From NCBI GenBank assembly GCA_025529335.1, contig JAMYHX010000328.1, positions 1 to 48,786 on the forward strand: a stretch of DNA of 48,786 bases. The letters are read 5' to 3'. The notes under the pieces were generated by a model, which saw only the letters and a program-made list of their open reading frames with translations, was not told the origin of the DNA and made no database searches. The stretch comes from Rhizopus sp. PT2906 (taxonomy: Eukaryota > Mucoromycota > Mucoromycetes > Mucorales > Rhizopodaceae). The position numbers were made by a program, and so were the translations under genes. Of this stretch, positions 1 to 12,480 are shown piece by piece; within the stretch, counting starts at the first letter, position 1; every line of letters starts with the position of its first letter.

Positions 1-666
1 ATATGCACTAAAGCGACAAGTTCAAAAGAAATGCGTCAAGTGCTTTATAAGTGAAAATTCAAAATGTGACAAGTGATCTTTTAAAACAGGACAAGTTGAT
101 ATGGAAAGACTGTATTATAATATTTGATAAATTACATTTGAGCACAAAACAGTGCTTGAAGATATGAAAGTACATCATCGATTTTACTAAAACCAAGTCG
201 AACTTTTTTTTAGAGCACCAGGTATACTGTTAAATACGCATATCTTATTCGTCGACTGTAAATTGAAGATGGCCTCAGGAGAGATCGAAGCTCGCTTATT
301 TCCACATTTAAAATTGACAGTAGATCTTCAATTTATTTTTATATCACACGCGTCCAAGAAAAAAATACAGTTCGCCTAATTTTAATTCTCAGATCGTCTC
401 GAATTGAACACCCAATCGAATTGAATGCCCAATCGTCTCGTTTTAGAGTAAAATACTGTATGTCAAGGGCAATCACTGACATCATTCAGCAATGGCGAAC
501 TATTATAAAACCGACAAGAGGACCAAGACCAACAGTTGATCAGCTTAAAGAAATAATTAAGACTCGACCTAATTCTCTAGAAGCAAAAATAGCAACGAGT
601 CCAGCTGGTAAGATCAGTTTAGATCTAACACACAACAGATCTAATTATATTCTATAAGCTCGTATC
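1..666. other. Left-edge spacer, no assignable gene
   Basis: AT-rich sequence upstream of the first gene. It has one 78-codon ATG-started open frame (421-657, +) that I do not recognise and do not trust as a gene. A perfect 12-bp inverted repeat lies at 259-270 and 324-335. The direct repeats of GACAAGT near 15-100 are unexplained. Confidence 0.4.
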
Positions 667-1418
667 ATGGCTTCTCCTCTTAGACAATGCGCACTTCAAC
701 GTAGAATATTCCCTTCAAGTAAAGACATATCAAAATGACTTTATATTTTTATCATTCACCTTTATTCCTTCTCAACAGAACTTTTACTTCGCTTTGGCCT
801 CGGCTGGCATCCAGAGACAAGACGAGTATGGGCTTATCCGACCGTTCAGGGAAAGACACATGGAGCGGGATACTATGTCAGCCTTCAGAGGCATCTGTTG
901 GATGCATTAAAGGGGGGAGGTAAGTCGTATCATTTATTTAAAACACATGTATTGAATTCATAGCAGTATACAACAGTGTATTTCGAGGAAATGCAATGTA
1001 CAGAGCTGATATGACTGATCATGTACGAAATGCGTTATGTCAAGCATCACTAGAAGAGTTCTTAAAGATTCCTACGAGTTCACTTCACATCTTACAGCCT
1101 GTGGATGACTCAAGCTGGGTATCAGATAAGCCAGCCCCTATGGGATATCAATGTATCATCCTATTACAGCAGAACCATACAGACTTTTGTGCACACGATC
1201 ACACTGTCTACATACAATCAGAAGATAAGGCACAGAAGGATATACCGTGTTATTATATAAAAGGTCTATGGTCAGACAAGCAGATATCACAGATATCACA
1301 AATACTGAATATGACTCCTGAACAACAGCGAGTGAGTGTATTAGGTGTACCAAAGTCATTTGAAACAGTCGATTTAGCTGTTGAACTTTGGCGTTGTAGA
1401 GAATTTATTGTCAATTAG
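667..1418 (+). CDS. Conserved-looking 214-aa protein of unknown function, possibly mitochondrial
   Basis: Three exons join in frame: 667-718, 779-919 and 967-1418, with GT-AG introns of 61 and 47 nt, giving 215 codons including the stop. The first intron begins GTAAAG and ends CAACAG; the second begins GTAAGT. The first 18 residues are rich in Arg, Gln and Ser and lack acidic residues, which would suit a mitochondrial targeting sequence; that is inference. The middle has a Gly/Trp/Tyr-rich stretch (LLLRFGLGWHPETRRVWAY). The C-terminal half is alpha/beta-like with no motif I can name. The convergent neighbour is the DENN-domain gene, whose stop is only about 20 nt downstream. I do not recognise the family and assign no function. 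Confidence 0.6.
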
Positions 1419-1438
1419 AAATGAAAGAGGAAATCGTT

Positions 1439-3489
1439 TTAAATTCGAATGTACTGCCTATCCCTTCCTTGTAGACAACAGGCAGAGCAGCAAGCATGCC
1501 AATCAGGTATTCCGCGCACTTGTATCTCCTTGTTGAAATAAAGTCGAGCCAGTTCAATAACAAACTCAGTATCCTTTAAAGGATCTAATCCTAATTCTAC
1601 CATATCCTTTGGCCATAGAATAGTTATATCGTCTCTTTCGTTTGTAGAAATGATATCTTGTAACGTCAAGAGTAAAAAGAATGTTAATTGTTGAAAGAAG
1701 CTATAAAAACAAGTCATTAGTCTCAAAAGCCAAAACAAAAAGAAAAAGAGCTTACTTGATAAGGGTATTGTTGATAGACTGCTGTTGTTGATATTCAGTA
1801 CTTGTACGAAGCATTTCACTCGATGCTCTTGCTGCCACTACTTCAAGTATTTCATTCGGGTTTATCTCTAATGCATCCTGTTCTTCATCCGCTAATAGCT
1901 CTCGACTTTCACGTCTAGAAGAAGGGCTGCTAGCCCTTGCTGTGCCTTGACCGCTGGATCTACAAAACAATTCTCCTTGTTCATTCTGTAGCTCATCCTG
2001 TTCTTCATAGAGCCAATAATAAAAATCAGCAACGCATAATGATGATGATGATGACTTAGAGCCGAGGTCAAATGATTGATTTTCCACAAGCCTTTGCAAG
2101 ATACGATATCGTCTCACATCTGCAGGGTTGTGGTTAGACGGCACTGATGGAATACTTGACTTTATCTCTAATCCAGTCTTGGTTCTTAAATCGGACAGAG
2201 CGATCTGTTGTGCTGAAGCTGTCTGAGTCACAGGGTGAGAAAAAGGGAGTATAGGGAAGGTAATCATTAGATCGTACAGGTCAGACTTGATTTGAAAGAT
2301 TGTATCGGGTGTACCTAAGGCAAAGCTGTATTAGCGCGTATGCGCTTTTCAAGGTTGAGTATTAAATACACATACATGCTATATAACAATCACTGCTCTT
2401 TTCTAATTCAGGAATATCATTTACACCAACGGTGAATTTGGGTATGATTGGCTTGACAGATTTAAACTTGTCCGGAATATGTCCCATCAAGTGCATGGAA
2501 TAGACTAGGATACATTATTAAAGCTCGTTTTATGACATTGGCGTTCTTACCATAGCGACAGCTCGTCTCCATTGGTGGCACATCAATAAACATGATCCGC
2601 TTTCTTAGCAGTGCAGCCTTCCACAAAACGAATATATCAGGGCCAAATAGCTTTACAAACTCTGGTAGATCGCTTGCTTCCATCAAATCGTGATTGACTG
2701 ATACTATATTGTGTGCCAAATTGAAGTTGACACTGTGCTCTGCTGCATATAATAAGCTCTTGTCATGAAGCCACGACATATAGATAGGGTCAGACTCAAC
2801 TTGACGTTCTTGATATTTGTGTCTATTGTAATATTCAATCAAGCCCTCATACTGTGTTGGTTCTGCGGACTGAGATGGGGTCATAAAGTGACTGTATAAA
2901 ATGATCAGCAACTTGATCTCTCTCTCTCTCTTTATGTATATTATACCTTAGTTCTTGCATCAAAAAGTTCTTATGCTTCCAAACATTCCCACATGCTCCT
3001 GTGCTCTTTGTCGGCTTGACCACAAGACCGACAGCTTTCATATAAGCACCTCTTGATGTATCAATTGACATATTCTGAAATACACTTATTCCGTAATACG
3101 AAGATCGAGAAAAATACCTATCAAGCGCTCACCTGTCAATTTCTTTTCTCTCCCCTTTTTTTTTCCTACACCTACACTACGTCTGACTCGATACGATGTA
3201 GTCCACTACAGATAGCTTGATACTCGATACCTTGTAAATCAAACTCTAAATAAAGCTGTTAAGCATAATAGTTGGTCAATACTTTTTATTAATATACCAG
3301 GAGGATACTGCCATTCGAGGACATTTCCTTTATGAACATCAAATTGCACAACAAACATGGCAACTACATTACTATAAAGTTATCTGTCAACTTGTCAAAG
3401 AAAAAAGAGGAAAAAAAAAATATAGAAACTTACGATTCTTGGTGGGATTCTTGATCCTTTTTTACATTATTGCTCTGTTCGTCATTCAT
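1439..3489 (-). CDS. DENND11/LCHN-like DENN-domain protein
   Basis: Eight exons on the minus strand join in frame into about 550 residues. The start is the ATG at 3489; exon 1 is 3434-3489. The N-terminal exons encode the DENN longin-like start (VVAMFVVQFDVHKGNVLEWQ). Next comes the segment with KAVGLVVKPTKSTGACGNVW, then LFGPDIFVLWKAALLRKRIM, a hallmark block of the LCHN (DUF4484) group. An acidic, Ser-rich insertion lies near 1780-2030. The last exon (to 1439) ends in a helix typical of the family C-terminus. DENN proteins act on small Rab-type GTPases in membrane traffic, and LCHN is an atypical member; the molecular role here is inferred from family only. The convergent partner at 667-1418 is separated by about 20 nt. 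Confidence 0.85.
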
Positions 3490-4486
3490 TTATGTATTGT
3501 TTGTTTTGAAGAGAAAAGCATGAAAAGCTGAAACTTGTAATTTTGAAATTCCGTGTGACACTAGGAACGCTGCGGGTTACATGCATGCAGTGTGCACTGA
3601 CGTACGGTTTATTAAATGACAGACTTGCATATTCAAAATTCTTTTGCTTAATCATGTTTTCTCATTATTTTTCCTATAATCATCACAGTTAAAGAATGAT
3701 GATACTCTTTTGAGAACTCTGCAGGCTTTTTTAGGTCCCCAATTTGTAAATAAAAGTCAAAAAGTGCAAGGCGAGGGTCTAAAGGGGTAGAAGATAGCAA
3801 AAGAAAAATTTAAGGGGGCATTTATTAGTATGCAATGCGTTTATTCTCTCATGTGAAGAATACGCTCTCCAATCGTCATTAAGGCCATTTCTTTGCTTTC
3901 TTACTTGGCAGGCATAACTAGTCCTAAAGGATATCAACCATGGCTTTTTTGGTATATATTAAAATAAAGACTACAAAGATCTGCTTAAAACCTTGCAATT
4001 CGCACTGATTTCGTAGTAAAAATAGTAGATAAGCTCTTTTTAAGAAAATAGCTTGACTGATGATGATCAGAAAGTGAAAAAAAAAGAGAGAGAGAGAGCA
4101 GAAAATAGCGAGGTATTGTCTAAATGAACAAATGATTGTACTGAAGCTATCATTTTATTCTTTCTTTCTAATCCACTCGAGAGTTTCTATAGATATTTCC
4201 TAGTGTGAATAACTTTAACCTACTAATCTATTTATGACAAATAATGCTGTCGCATTTCAACATGCTCAGCGAAATAATGAGGCTCATTCTTTTGTTGTTA
4301 CCAACTATATGCTATTTGAATTAGCTCTCTCTCTCTCTCTCCAGTTATTTGTGGGGCAAATGCCATTTGTCTTAAAAAGTTGAAAAGAGATACCAGTAAA
4401 GCAGAAGCAGTTCTCGATTCTGTCTGGAAAAGCTCCAGCCACATCTGTTTTTTCAAATCATCTCTCAAAGAAGAACAGAGAAAAAG

Positions 4487-4495
4487 ATCAGATAA
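4487..4495 (+). promoter_or_regulatory. Siderophore-type GATA site ATCAGATAA (distal)
   Basis: Exact match to ATCWGATAA, the extended GATA site bound by fungal iron repressors of the URBS1/SreA/Fep1 group. It lies about 700 nt upstream of the transporter start, in the same orientation as the proximal copy. Confidence 0.6.
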
Positions 4496-5042
4496 GCGAG
4501 AAAGTTCTTTTGCAAATTATTTGTTTTAAACTTAAAAAGCGGCACATATTTTTCCTCCTTCATCTCGGATTCTTTTATGGTTATTCATTGGTCCAGTGAG
4601 TTTAACTAGAACCTATTAGTTCACGGGTTACACACATGCAAAGTTGAGCAATGGTAATTTTATAGATTGATTAGATATACAAAAACACTTCCTCTGTAAT
4701 CTCTAAAATGAATAGGAATACAAAAAATAAAGTTTTGATCTTGTGAATACCGAGCAAAGTATTACTTGTTAGTGACTTTATCCCTTGTCTGTTCTCCAAA
4801 ATCTCACACAAAATACCCTGATTTTTGAACTACTCGGCACATCAAGGAAACTGAGTTAAACGTGACTCACGTAATACTGGATGATACTTATTAAAGCAAA
4901 CCTAGATTCTTATTCAACATATCCACCCTCTTTTAGTTATGGATGTTTACCTATATATCTCTTTTACTTTCAAAAAAGAAAAACTTCTCCTTTTGGTTTG
5001 TCAAAATGGTTTGAAGTTGGAGTAGTACAATGAGTAAAAAAG

Positions 5043-5051
5043 ATCTGATAA
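5043..5051 (+). promoter_or_regulatory. Siderophore-type GATA site ATCTGATAA (proximal)
   Basis: Second exact match to ATCWGATAA, ending 139 nt before the transporter ATG. Finding both allowed versions of the site upstream of a siderophore transporter suggests iron-repressed transcription; this is inference from known Fep1/SreA biology. Confidence 0.65.
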
Positions 5052-5190
5052 ATAATACGTTACACCAAAGATCCTAAAGAAATTTGAGAATGGCGACTTT
5101 GTTGTTGTATCAGATTTTGATATAAATTAACCAAAAACCTTCATGATACACAGACTCTCTCTCTTTTTACTTGTATATTTTTAAAAGCAA

Positions 5191-7154
5191 ATGGGAGCAG
5201 ATTACCCTGAATCATCCATTTCAAAAAATGCTGATGTAGAAAATTATGGCGCAGTCAATGAGCATCAGATCCAAAAGCATCTAGAAGGCAAGCCTTATGG
5301 TGTTCAAAAAGTATACCTCATGAAGACACTTGGTAACAAATGGGACCGAATGTTGACCATTTTTGGGTAAGATCTTGTGTATAATCTATTTATCTTTCTG
5401 ACATCTCTTTTCAGTATCGTTGCTATTGCCTGGGCAAAAAATTGGGAGGGCAATGTGATCGCTACTGCCTCGTCCTATATTACGAGCGCTTTCAACTCAA
5501 TGAACTTGGCAGCTCTTCTTAACGTTGTTTTGTACGTTCTTGAAACAGTCCTGCTGCCATTTTATGCAAAATTTGCTGATATGGTTGGCAGAACTGAAGC
5601 CTTTGTTATCTCTATTTTCTTTTATGTTTTATCTGGTGTAGTTCAAGCCGTAGCACCCAACATGGACACTTTAGTTGTAAGTCTTTTTTTTTTATTATCA
5701 AGAAAGTGCCACTCATTATTTTTTTTTTCTTAGGGCGGTCAAGTCATTTATGCCTTGGGCATCACCGGTGTGTCCATTCTCGGCCACGTTCTTATTGCAG
5801 GTAATAATTTAGTAATTGCACCAAAATGCAAAACTGAGCATATATGAATATATAGATATCACCACTGCTGTCAACCGTGGTCTATTTCAAGCGTTTTATG
5901 ATTTACCTGCCATTGTCAACATCTTCGTTGCTCCTATCGTCGGAAAAGCCCTTGTGGAAGCAGGCGCTTGGAGATGGTCCTATTCTATGATCTGTTTCTG
6001 TATTACTGTCACTTCTGTGCCTTTGTTGATTGGTCTTTTCCGTCTTGAAAAAACCGTCAAAAAGTCTCACCTTTTACCACCAAGACGCGATGAACACTCA
6101 GGCAAGACGTTCATGGAAAAGGCGCGCTGGTACTGCACTGAGCTCGATGCTATTGGAAGTTTGCTCTTTGTGGGCGCTCTTTGTATGATCTTGCTTCCTC
6201 TTGTGCTTGCTTCAACTTGGGGTGGCTGGAACACTCCTCGTACGATCGGCTGTCTTGTAGCTGGTGTTGTCACATTTATCATCTTTTGTGTCTACGAAAA
6301 GTTCTTTGCCGTAAAGTCATTTATCCCCATGGGCAACTGGAACACGTTGACCCCTATCGCCGGTGTATTATGTTGCGCTATGGTCACCATCTTTCATACT
6401 TCCAACTGGACCTATCATAGCATCTATCTTCAAGTCACTCGTAGATTGGATGTGGACATTGCCACTTATATCGATATGAGCTATCATGCCGTTTTCCTCA
6501 TCTCTCAAGTGCTTTCAGGTTACATGATGAAGCATTTCAAGGTCTATAGACCTATTGTCTTTGCTGGCATCGGCTTAAAAATGATTGGTATCGGTCTTAT
6601 GATCCCTGCTCGTTTCCCTACCTCTCCTACTGCATTTGTCGTCATCACCCAAGTCATTGCTGGCTTCGGTGCAGGTTGGGTCTATGTTCCCATCCTAGTT
6701 GCTGTCCAAAGCTCTGTTCCTGTCGCAGGTAAATACATTTCACTTTTATTTCTTTTGCTTTTGCTAAACTGTACACATAGATATTGCCATTGTTACTGCC
6801 ATGTTCCAGATTGGTGGTACCATTGCTACCAGTGTAGGCTCTGCTATTGCCGGTGCTGTCTGGAATGGTATGCTCCCCACTGAACTTGCCAAGAACGTAC
6901 CTGGTGAATACGATCTTGCTCGTCTCCTTGGTGATATCACATACATCAATGCACTCCCAGAAGATCAACATGCGGGTACTGTTCTTTCTTATGGTAATGT
7001 TCAAAGAATCCTGTCTATCGTTTCTCTTGGTCTTTCTGTTTTATCATTCGTCTTTTTTCTCGGCATGCGAGGCTTTAACCTTACAGAAGGAGAGGAGGAA
7101 CAGGAAAATGATGTACATAATGAAACAACTGAGACTGATGCTCACAAGTCATAA
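5191..7154 (+). CDS. Siderophore-iron transporter, major facilitator superfamily
   Basis: Five exons (5191-5366, 5415-5676, 5734-5800, 5856-6728, 6781-7154) give 583 residues, normal for fungal siderophore transporters of the SIT/MIR/Str type. The hydrophilic N-terminus is about 60 residues, followed by multiple hydrophobic helices. The motif-A-like loop FYAKFADMVGRTEAF follows the second helix. The segment ITTAVNRGLFQAFYDLP resembles the family's conserved TxxxxRGL block. The C-terminus is acidic. Expected role: proton-coupled uptake of ferric siderophores at the plasma membrane or an internal membrane; the ligand cannot be read from sequence. Two ATCWGATAA sites upstream support an iron-regulated role. 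It is convergent with POP1, with a 140-bp gap. Confidence 0.9.
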
Positions 7155-7294
7155 GTTTTTGCTAAAGACCATTTCTTTATTATGAAAAAGTTACATCTTT
7201 ATAATTAATTATTTACTACTTATTTTCTAATAAAACACTATTATGAGCTTTTATGTTTCTTTATTCTATCAAGATATATTACAAAAAGAAAGAA

Positions 7295-10008
7295 TTATGC
7301 CAACACTTCAAGTTGAGCTGGTCTTGCCTTGAGTGAAGTCGTATTTCTTACTACGACAAGCATTTTCACAGATCGGTTTTGTCTGTGCACAAATAAAGAT
7401 TAATATATCATAATAAGAACAAAAACAACAACTTACTCTGAATCAATTAACATCAGTTTTCTTAAGCCACTCACTGTGCACGCACCAATACCGAAACCAT
7501 GACCAAGACTGAACGAGAAATTGCCACGGGTGATATATCCAATATGCTGCGACTTGAGAGGGATATAATTGGATATCTAAAAGGTAATCTGTTTAGAAAC
7601 AAGCTCTTTTGTAGAAATATACGTGTGTACCTTTTCATCATTCATTTTATCTTCCAGCATTTCATTCAACTTTCTCTTGGTGCGTAATGAAGCTGATCCA
7701 GTTCGAATATGACGAGTAAAATGCTCATACATATCCTTGTCTTCCACAAGATAAACCATAGCATTGGGCGCAGGCTTACCCCGGTCAATGTACTTTAGTC
7801 GAATCTTGAGTAACATTTCATCTGGCATGAGTTCAGGCATCGATACATCCAGCTTACGATTCGCAACTAATTTTCGCAAGACCTCATTCAGTTGATCATT
7901 ATTGGACAAAGCGGCTGTAACAAGGGAAGCACCTTGCAATAAGGAATAAACAGGACGAGCAGTCAGAGGTCCATCCTGATCTATCGCCATATAATCACGA
8001 CACGATAGACTTTCGAACGCGCATTCAAACGGATAATCAATGCCACGCTTGACAAAGCTCACACGCTTGGCTGGGGGCTTCTTACTCCACTTGTCCTCCG
8101 CTTCCCGCTTGGTTACTTGTCTCTGAACTTCAAACGCGCGTGTTCCAGGGAAGTCGTATGGGAAGTAAGGAATCCCTGACTCAAAATGCATCGCATGCAT
8201 ATCCTCAAACCCAGCAACACGGGCACCTGCAAACACCAGCGATTTCCAAAACGCCATACCCCAGCCACGAGGTAAGATAAGCGTCCAGCCTTCGGTAAGC
8301 TCGGACGAAGTCAGTGGTTGATTGGTAATGACGCCTGTCTTTTGACAGACAGGAGTGCCTCTCTGAAAGAGAAGCAATGGAATCTGGCTGTCTTCGGGCG
8401 TTGGCTCAAGCTTTGTGCCTGGTACAAGGTTCTGTTGTCGACGTAGATTGAGTCCATATTCTGCAATCTTTTTTTCCATCAGTGTTTTTCGTAGCTCGGC
8501 GTTCCAAATGTCAGAATCAGCAGCATGTTCGGGCCAATGTGCAATGACTAACTGTGTCCTTTTTCGATCTTGATCTGACATTTCATTTGTACGAGGAGGC
8601 ACCTTTTGAGGAAACCTATATGCGTATATATTAGCAGCTGAGAATCATAAAGAAAGTCAAGATATTCACTTTAAACGAGGATCATTCACAAGAAGACCAA
8701 TAACGCATCCAGGCGATAAAGAAGAGGAAGAGCGAAGTGAATGAAGGTCTTTCCACAGTTCGTTACCTTTACATCCTTCTTTTGTTACCGGATCCAAAAT
8801 GGCTTGAAGTAAAGCTGTTGAACGCGGCCCCACGAGCTCAAATCTCAAGATCTCTTGCCTTAGATCAATCAATTGTACAGTCAAGTTTTGTTCATTGATT
8901 GACTTTTCAATAAAGTGAATTGCTTCTTGATAGGCTGAGGGATGAATCCAGATCCAGAGTACATCTCTTGATGGTTTCCACAAGAATGTTATCGGGCAGA
9001 TCAGATTGGAAGGGTAGCCCAAGTGTTCGTAGAGATTTGAGTGTCCAATACGAGTGCCTTTAATATACCTAATACATATCAGCCGACCAAGTAACATCAA
9101 ATATAGTTATGACGCTACCTTTCGCTTGCCACTGAAGGTAAAGCCAGATCTGTAATTGAATTCATTGCTTTACAGATTTCATTAAACTCGCCTCTTAACT
9201 CAACACATGCCATGTATGACGCGTCGTGGGCAATACATAATCTTGTGAAAGATTTGTATACGGTTCTAGCTGATTTTGTGTTTGGCTTTGATGCAATTCT
9301 ATAACCCCACATATTGACCATCTTCATTCTCTTCGTATGCCACATATGCGTCTCCAGCCACTTCTTTGACACTGCATTAATGAAATATGAGTATAAGAAC
9401 AATGTAAATGAATATCTTACTTTGTCGTCTAAGATATTCCTTAACAGCCTTCATCCGTCTTTTGATCTTTCTCACTCGTTTACGCTTCAATGGTGCGTTT
9501 GGAGAAGATTGGTATGCCTAAACATGCTTATTATAGAATAATCCCCTCTTTTTGATGCTCGCCGTGTTACCTCTTTCGCTGCCTTTGCTCGTAAACGTGC
9601 TGGAAGTCTGTTTAGGTTGTGACTTGCTGCTCTACGACGAAGACCACGAGGAAGAGATTGAAAGGCAAGTTCGTTTAAGGCATAACTACTAGTGTATTAA
9701 TATTTCTCTTCTATTTCTATAAATCACTTGTCACCTTGCTTTCTTGATTGCATTTTGCATAGAGTTTATTTCTGCAATTCGTGCCATTGCAAATTTGCCA
9801 GCGTCAATAGGACCTGAAATAAGAGGAGCATCTTCAGCTAGAAAATGTCAATGGATTGCATAAACACCTTCTTGTTAAACTTACTCAATGTATTGTCTGT
9901 TTTGTAATGTGTCCTGATCTCCCGAGCCTGTCTGTTCTTTTCTCTACGTTTCTCTTTCCCACTTAATGGCTCATTTTGTGTCTCATTGGTGTTTTTGTTG
10001 GAAGACAT
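7295..10008 (-). CDS. POP1: RNase P/MRP protein subunit POP1
   Basis: About nine exons on minus, starting at ATG 10008, give roughly 770 residues. The N-terminal region has the POP1 signature (LPRGLRRRAASHNLNRLPAR, coded near 9590-9660). The central POPLD domain includes EGWTLILPRGWGMAFWKSLV, GFEDMHAMHFESG and YFPYDFPGT. The final exons read through HIGYITRGNFSFSLGHGFGI, the typical C-terminal glycine-rich strand block, before the stop at 7295. Pop1 is the largest protein of RNase P and RNase MRP and helps fold the RNA for tRNA 5' maturation and rRNA processing in the nucleus/nucleolus. An upstream TTG would add six residues, but the ATG at 10008 is preferred. Confidence 0.93.
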
Positions 10009-11297
10009 GATGATCGATTGTGTCAAAACTTTTTTTTTCTTTAAAAAAATGCAGACGGAGTGTCAAGTTTTGTCAGTCCCAATGCACCTATTTTTTTTTT
10101 TTTTTTTTTAGAGGAATCCGACTATTCAGGACGTGGTCCCTAAGAACAAACAGAGGACAAAGCATTTTGATCATGTAAATAGACGATTATGCTTAAACCA
10201 AGTCAATTTATGATTGGCTTAAAAATATTGTAACTCTTTTGAGTTTATTTTTCTCTCTTTCTTTCACATTTTTAATGGCTGGCACTCTATTCGCACATCA
10301 CATTTAATGATCAATTTTTTCTCACGTGTGTCGAACACCGTCTCGAGGAGCTTTTCGTTAACGTGTGATATACACTCTTTTCGGAAAGTAAATTCGCCTG
10401 TGATCGAAAATAAATACACCCATGATGAGAACAAAATTCATGTTGCATGAAATGTAAATTCGTCGTCGCCAAGAATATTTTCGTAATATTAACAGGTGGG
10501 CTGTCTTGGAGTTGAAATTAACTCAATATTAGTCTGTTTGTAAAAGTTTAAATTCTTTATTCGGTCTTTCCATGAAATCAGAAGAACATGTAGTCATATT
10601 TGGCAATGCATATTCTTGAATCGTCACGAAGCAGATCGCTCCTATTTGATACGATTTCTTTGTTCCAGGTACCCGATCCTGAAACTTGTTTGTAAAAGAA
10701 AAAAAAAGTATAAAAACCCATTTTAATTGAGTCCTTTTTTTGCTTCTTTACAGCAGTTATCAAGTATCCCTCTGAGTGTTCAAAGATTCACCAATCAAAA
10801 CTAGCCTGTCCTCAAGGTCCTTGCTCTGACTCGCTTGTCCCGCCCTCTTTGCTCTCTGGCGTGTATATCTGGAACGTTCTCCCAATTGCCTCTTCTTGTA
10901 CTCTGGGTTCTCTCTGTCCTCCGTTCCTTTTTTTTTTGTTTTAACTATCCTGGGTAGTTATCGCTACCCTCCCCAGAATGCACTTCGGTGGTAAGTAAAA
11001 CTAATATTAGGATATGCGCTCTAATACTAACATGCTTTTTCTCTCTTTTTCTACATATACTCATTATCTCTCTCTCTCTCTTTTGACATGATGTCGTTTT
11101 ATTCAAACATATTTTTCTTTGTCGTCTTTTTACGCAAATAATTTTTTTATTTTATGACAACATTTTATAAAATTAATGTCAATAATTAATAAAAATACAG
11201 TACTTTTCAGTACTGTCTCACGGACAAAAGAATAGAGTTTTCGTGAGGTGCTTTCATCGATCTTCTCCTGAGCAGTACCCCTAGCGTCGAATAGGGT
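10009..11297. other. Spacer with orphan exon-like element and T-rich tracts
   Basis: No complete gene found. Notable items are a poly-T run near 10091-10109, and minus-strand open frames at about 10510-10680 preceded by a good acceptor-like pyrimidine tract; two frames are open there and neither is recognised. At about 10978 an ATG is followed after 13 nt by a consensus GTAAGT donor; see the separate finding. CT-rich sequence at 10780-10960 looks like a transcript leader. Confidence 0.4.
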
Positions 11298-12480
11298 GCC
11301 TCCAAGAGACCCAGTTGCACCTCTGTTATTCATTATGTGGCAGATTCTCCATGTGAGAATTTCTGGTGTGCTCTCGCTACGGTTGGATCAAAGCACTTGC
11401 CTCATATAAAGGAACTTACTAACCCTTTTTTATTCATTAAACGCCGTAATTACTTTGATTGTTACAACACGCTTATTTCGCTTTTTCGCCATTCGCTCAT
11501 TCACGTCTATCTACCATCAGAGCATCCTTCTGCTCCAATAATGGAAGAATTCTGTCAGAGATTACCAGAGTTTAGCAACTTAACATACCTGACTATCGAC
11601 AAGATGAATATCTTTTGGTCACTTATAGATTATGAAGAAATAATCCAACTTTATCCTAACTTGACGTCTTTAAGCGTAAACTTAAAGGCGTATTCATTGG
11701 ATGTGGGGAGCACATCACCAACTCCTCTTGATATATTATGGCTTTACGTGTATGCTCATCACTTTATATAGGTAATGTCGAATATATCATGCATAAATTT
11801 CCCAATCTTCGAAATTTGATATTGCGATTTGACTATGAATCTTTTATTCTTGAAAATCAGTTGGAAAACTATTTTGTTAATGGCAACGATAGGCTTATGG
11901 AATATATATAAGCTCAATGAAGACGTATGGAATTAGTGAAATGGCATCATTCTCTTTGTTTGAAGCGTACCTAAAACACACGACCAATGTACACATTTAT
12001 TTTGAAAGTGTGAGAGATATGTCTCCAATGTTTTCCCTGCAGCAGATCAGAATGACACGTATACAATTCAAAAACACTCCGGAGAATAAAGGAACGTTGT
12101 TAAAAATGCTCAAAAGGCATCAACACAATATCACAAGCTTTTCTTTGAAGTTGGGGCTAAGTAACAGAGACAGGACTGCATGGATTGAAGATATTTTCAT
12201 TACCTGTACGCAAATGAAGGCTTTCCATTACTTGGCAAAAACGCGCTTCAAAACGCCGTCACAAGCTGCAATATATCTAAATGTGCCTTTGAATTCGATA
12301 GTGGATAATCTTACACTAAAAGTATATGCCGTAGAAGGTAGACCACTTGTTGGTTACTTGCGTCTCCTACCGTCAGTACATTCTGTAAACATTAACACCA
12401 CTTACTCCTCTATGTATGAAGATGAAAATGAATATGCCATTGGATTCCTTTGGTACTGTGAATCAAAATTAGTACAGTAA
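11298..12480 (+). pseudogene. F-box/LRR-like gene relic with two frame breaks
   Basis: Three consecutive plus-strand segments in different frames read as one protein of the expanded F-box/LRR type common in Mucorales. Segment 1 (to 11771) has FSNLTYLTIDKMNIF and YPNLTSLSVNL. Segment 2 (about 11774-11911) has YIMHKFPNLRNLILRF. Segment 3 (about 11908-12480) has MLKRHQHNITSFSLKLGL and a terminal acidic stretch. Frames run 0, 2, 1, with stops at 11769-11771 and 11909-11911 at the junctions, and no GT-AG intron of normal length repairs them. No in-frame F-box N-terminus is seen because a TAG closes the frame upstream. Most likely decayed; sequencing error at two sites is the alternative. Family call is moderate. 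Confidence 0.5.

Larger units (their letters stand above)
3490..5190. other. 1.7-kb promoter-type spacer between DENN gene and siderophore transporter
   Basis: No gene is visible. It holds (GA)n/(CT)n tracts near 4085-4100 and 4326-4341, and two exact siderophore-type GATA sites listed separately. It is the shared upstream region of two divergent genes and is unusually long for this window. Confidence 0.7.

Noticed and set aside
421..657. 78-aa plus-strand frame
   Set aside because: No motif, no splice connection to the downstream gene, and a length compatible with chance in AT-rich sequence.
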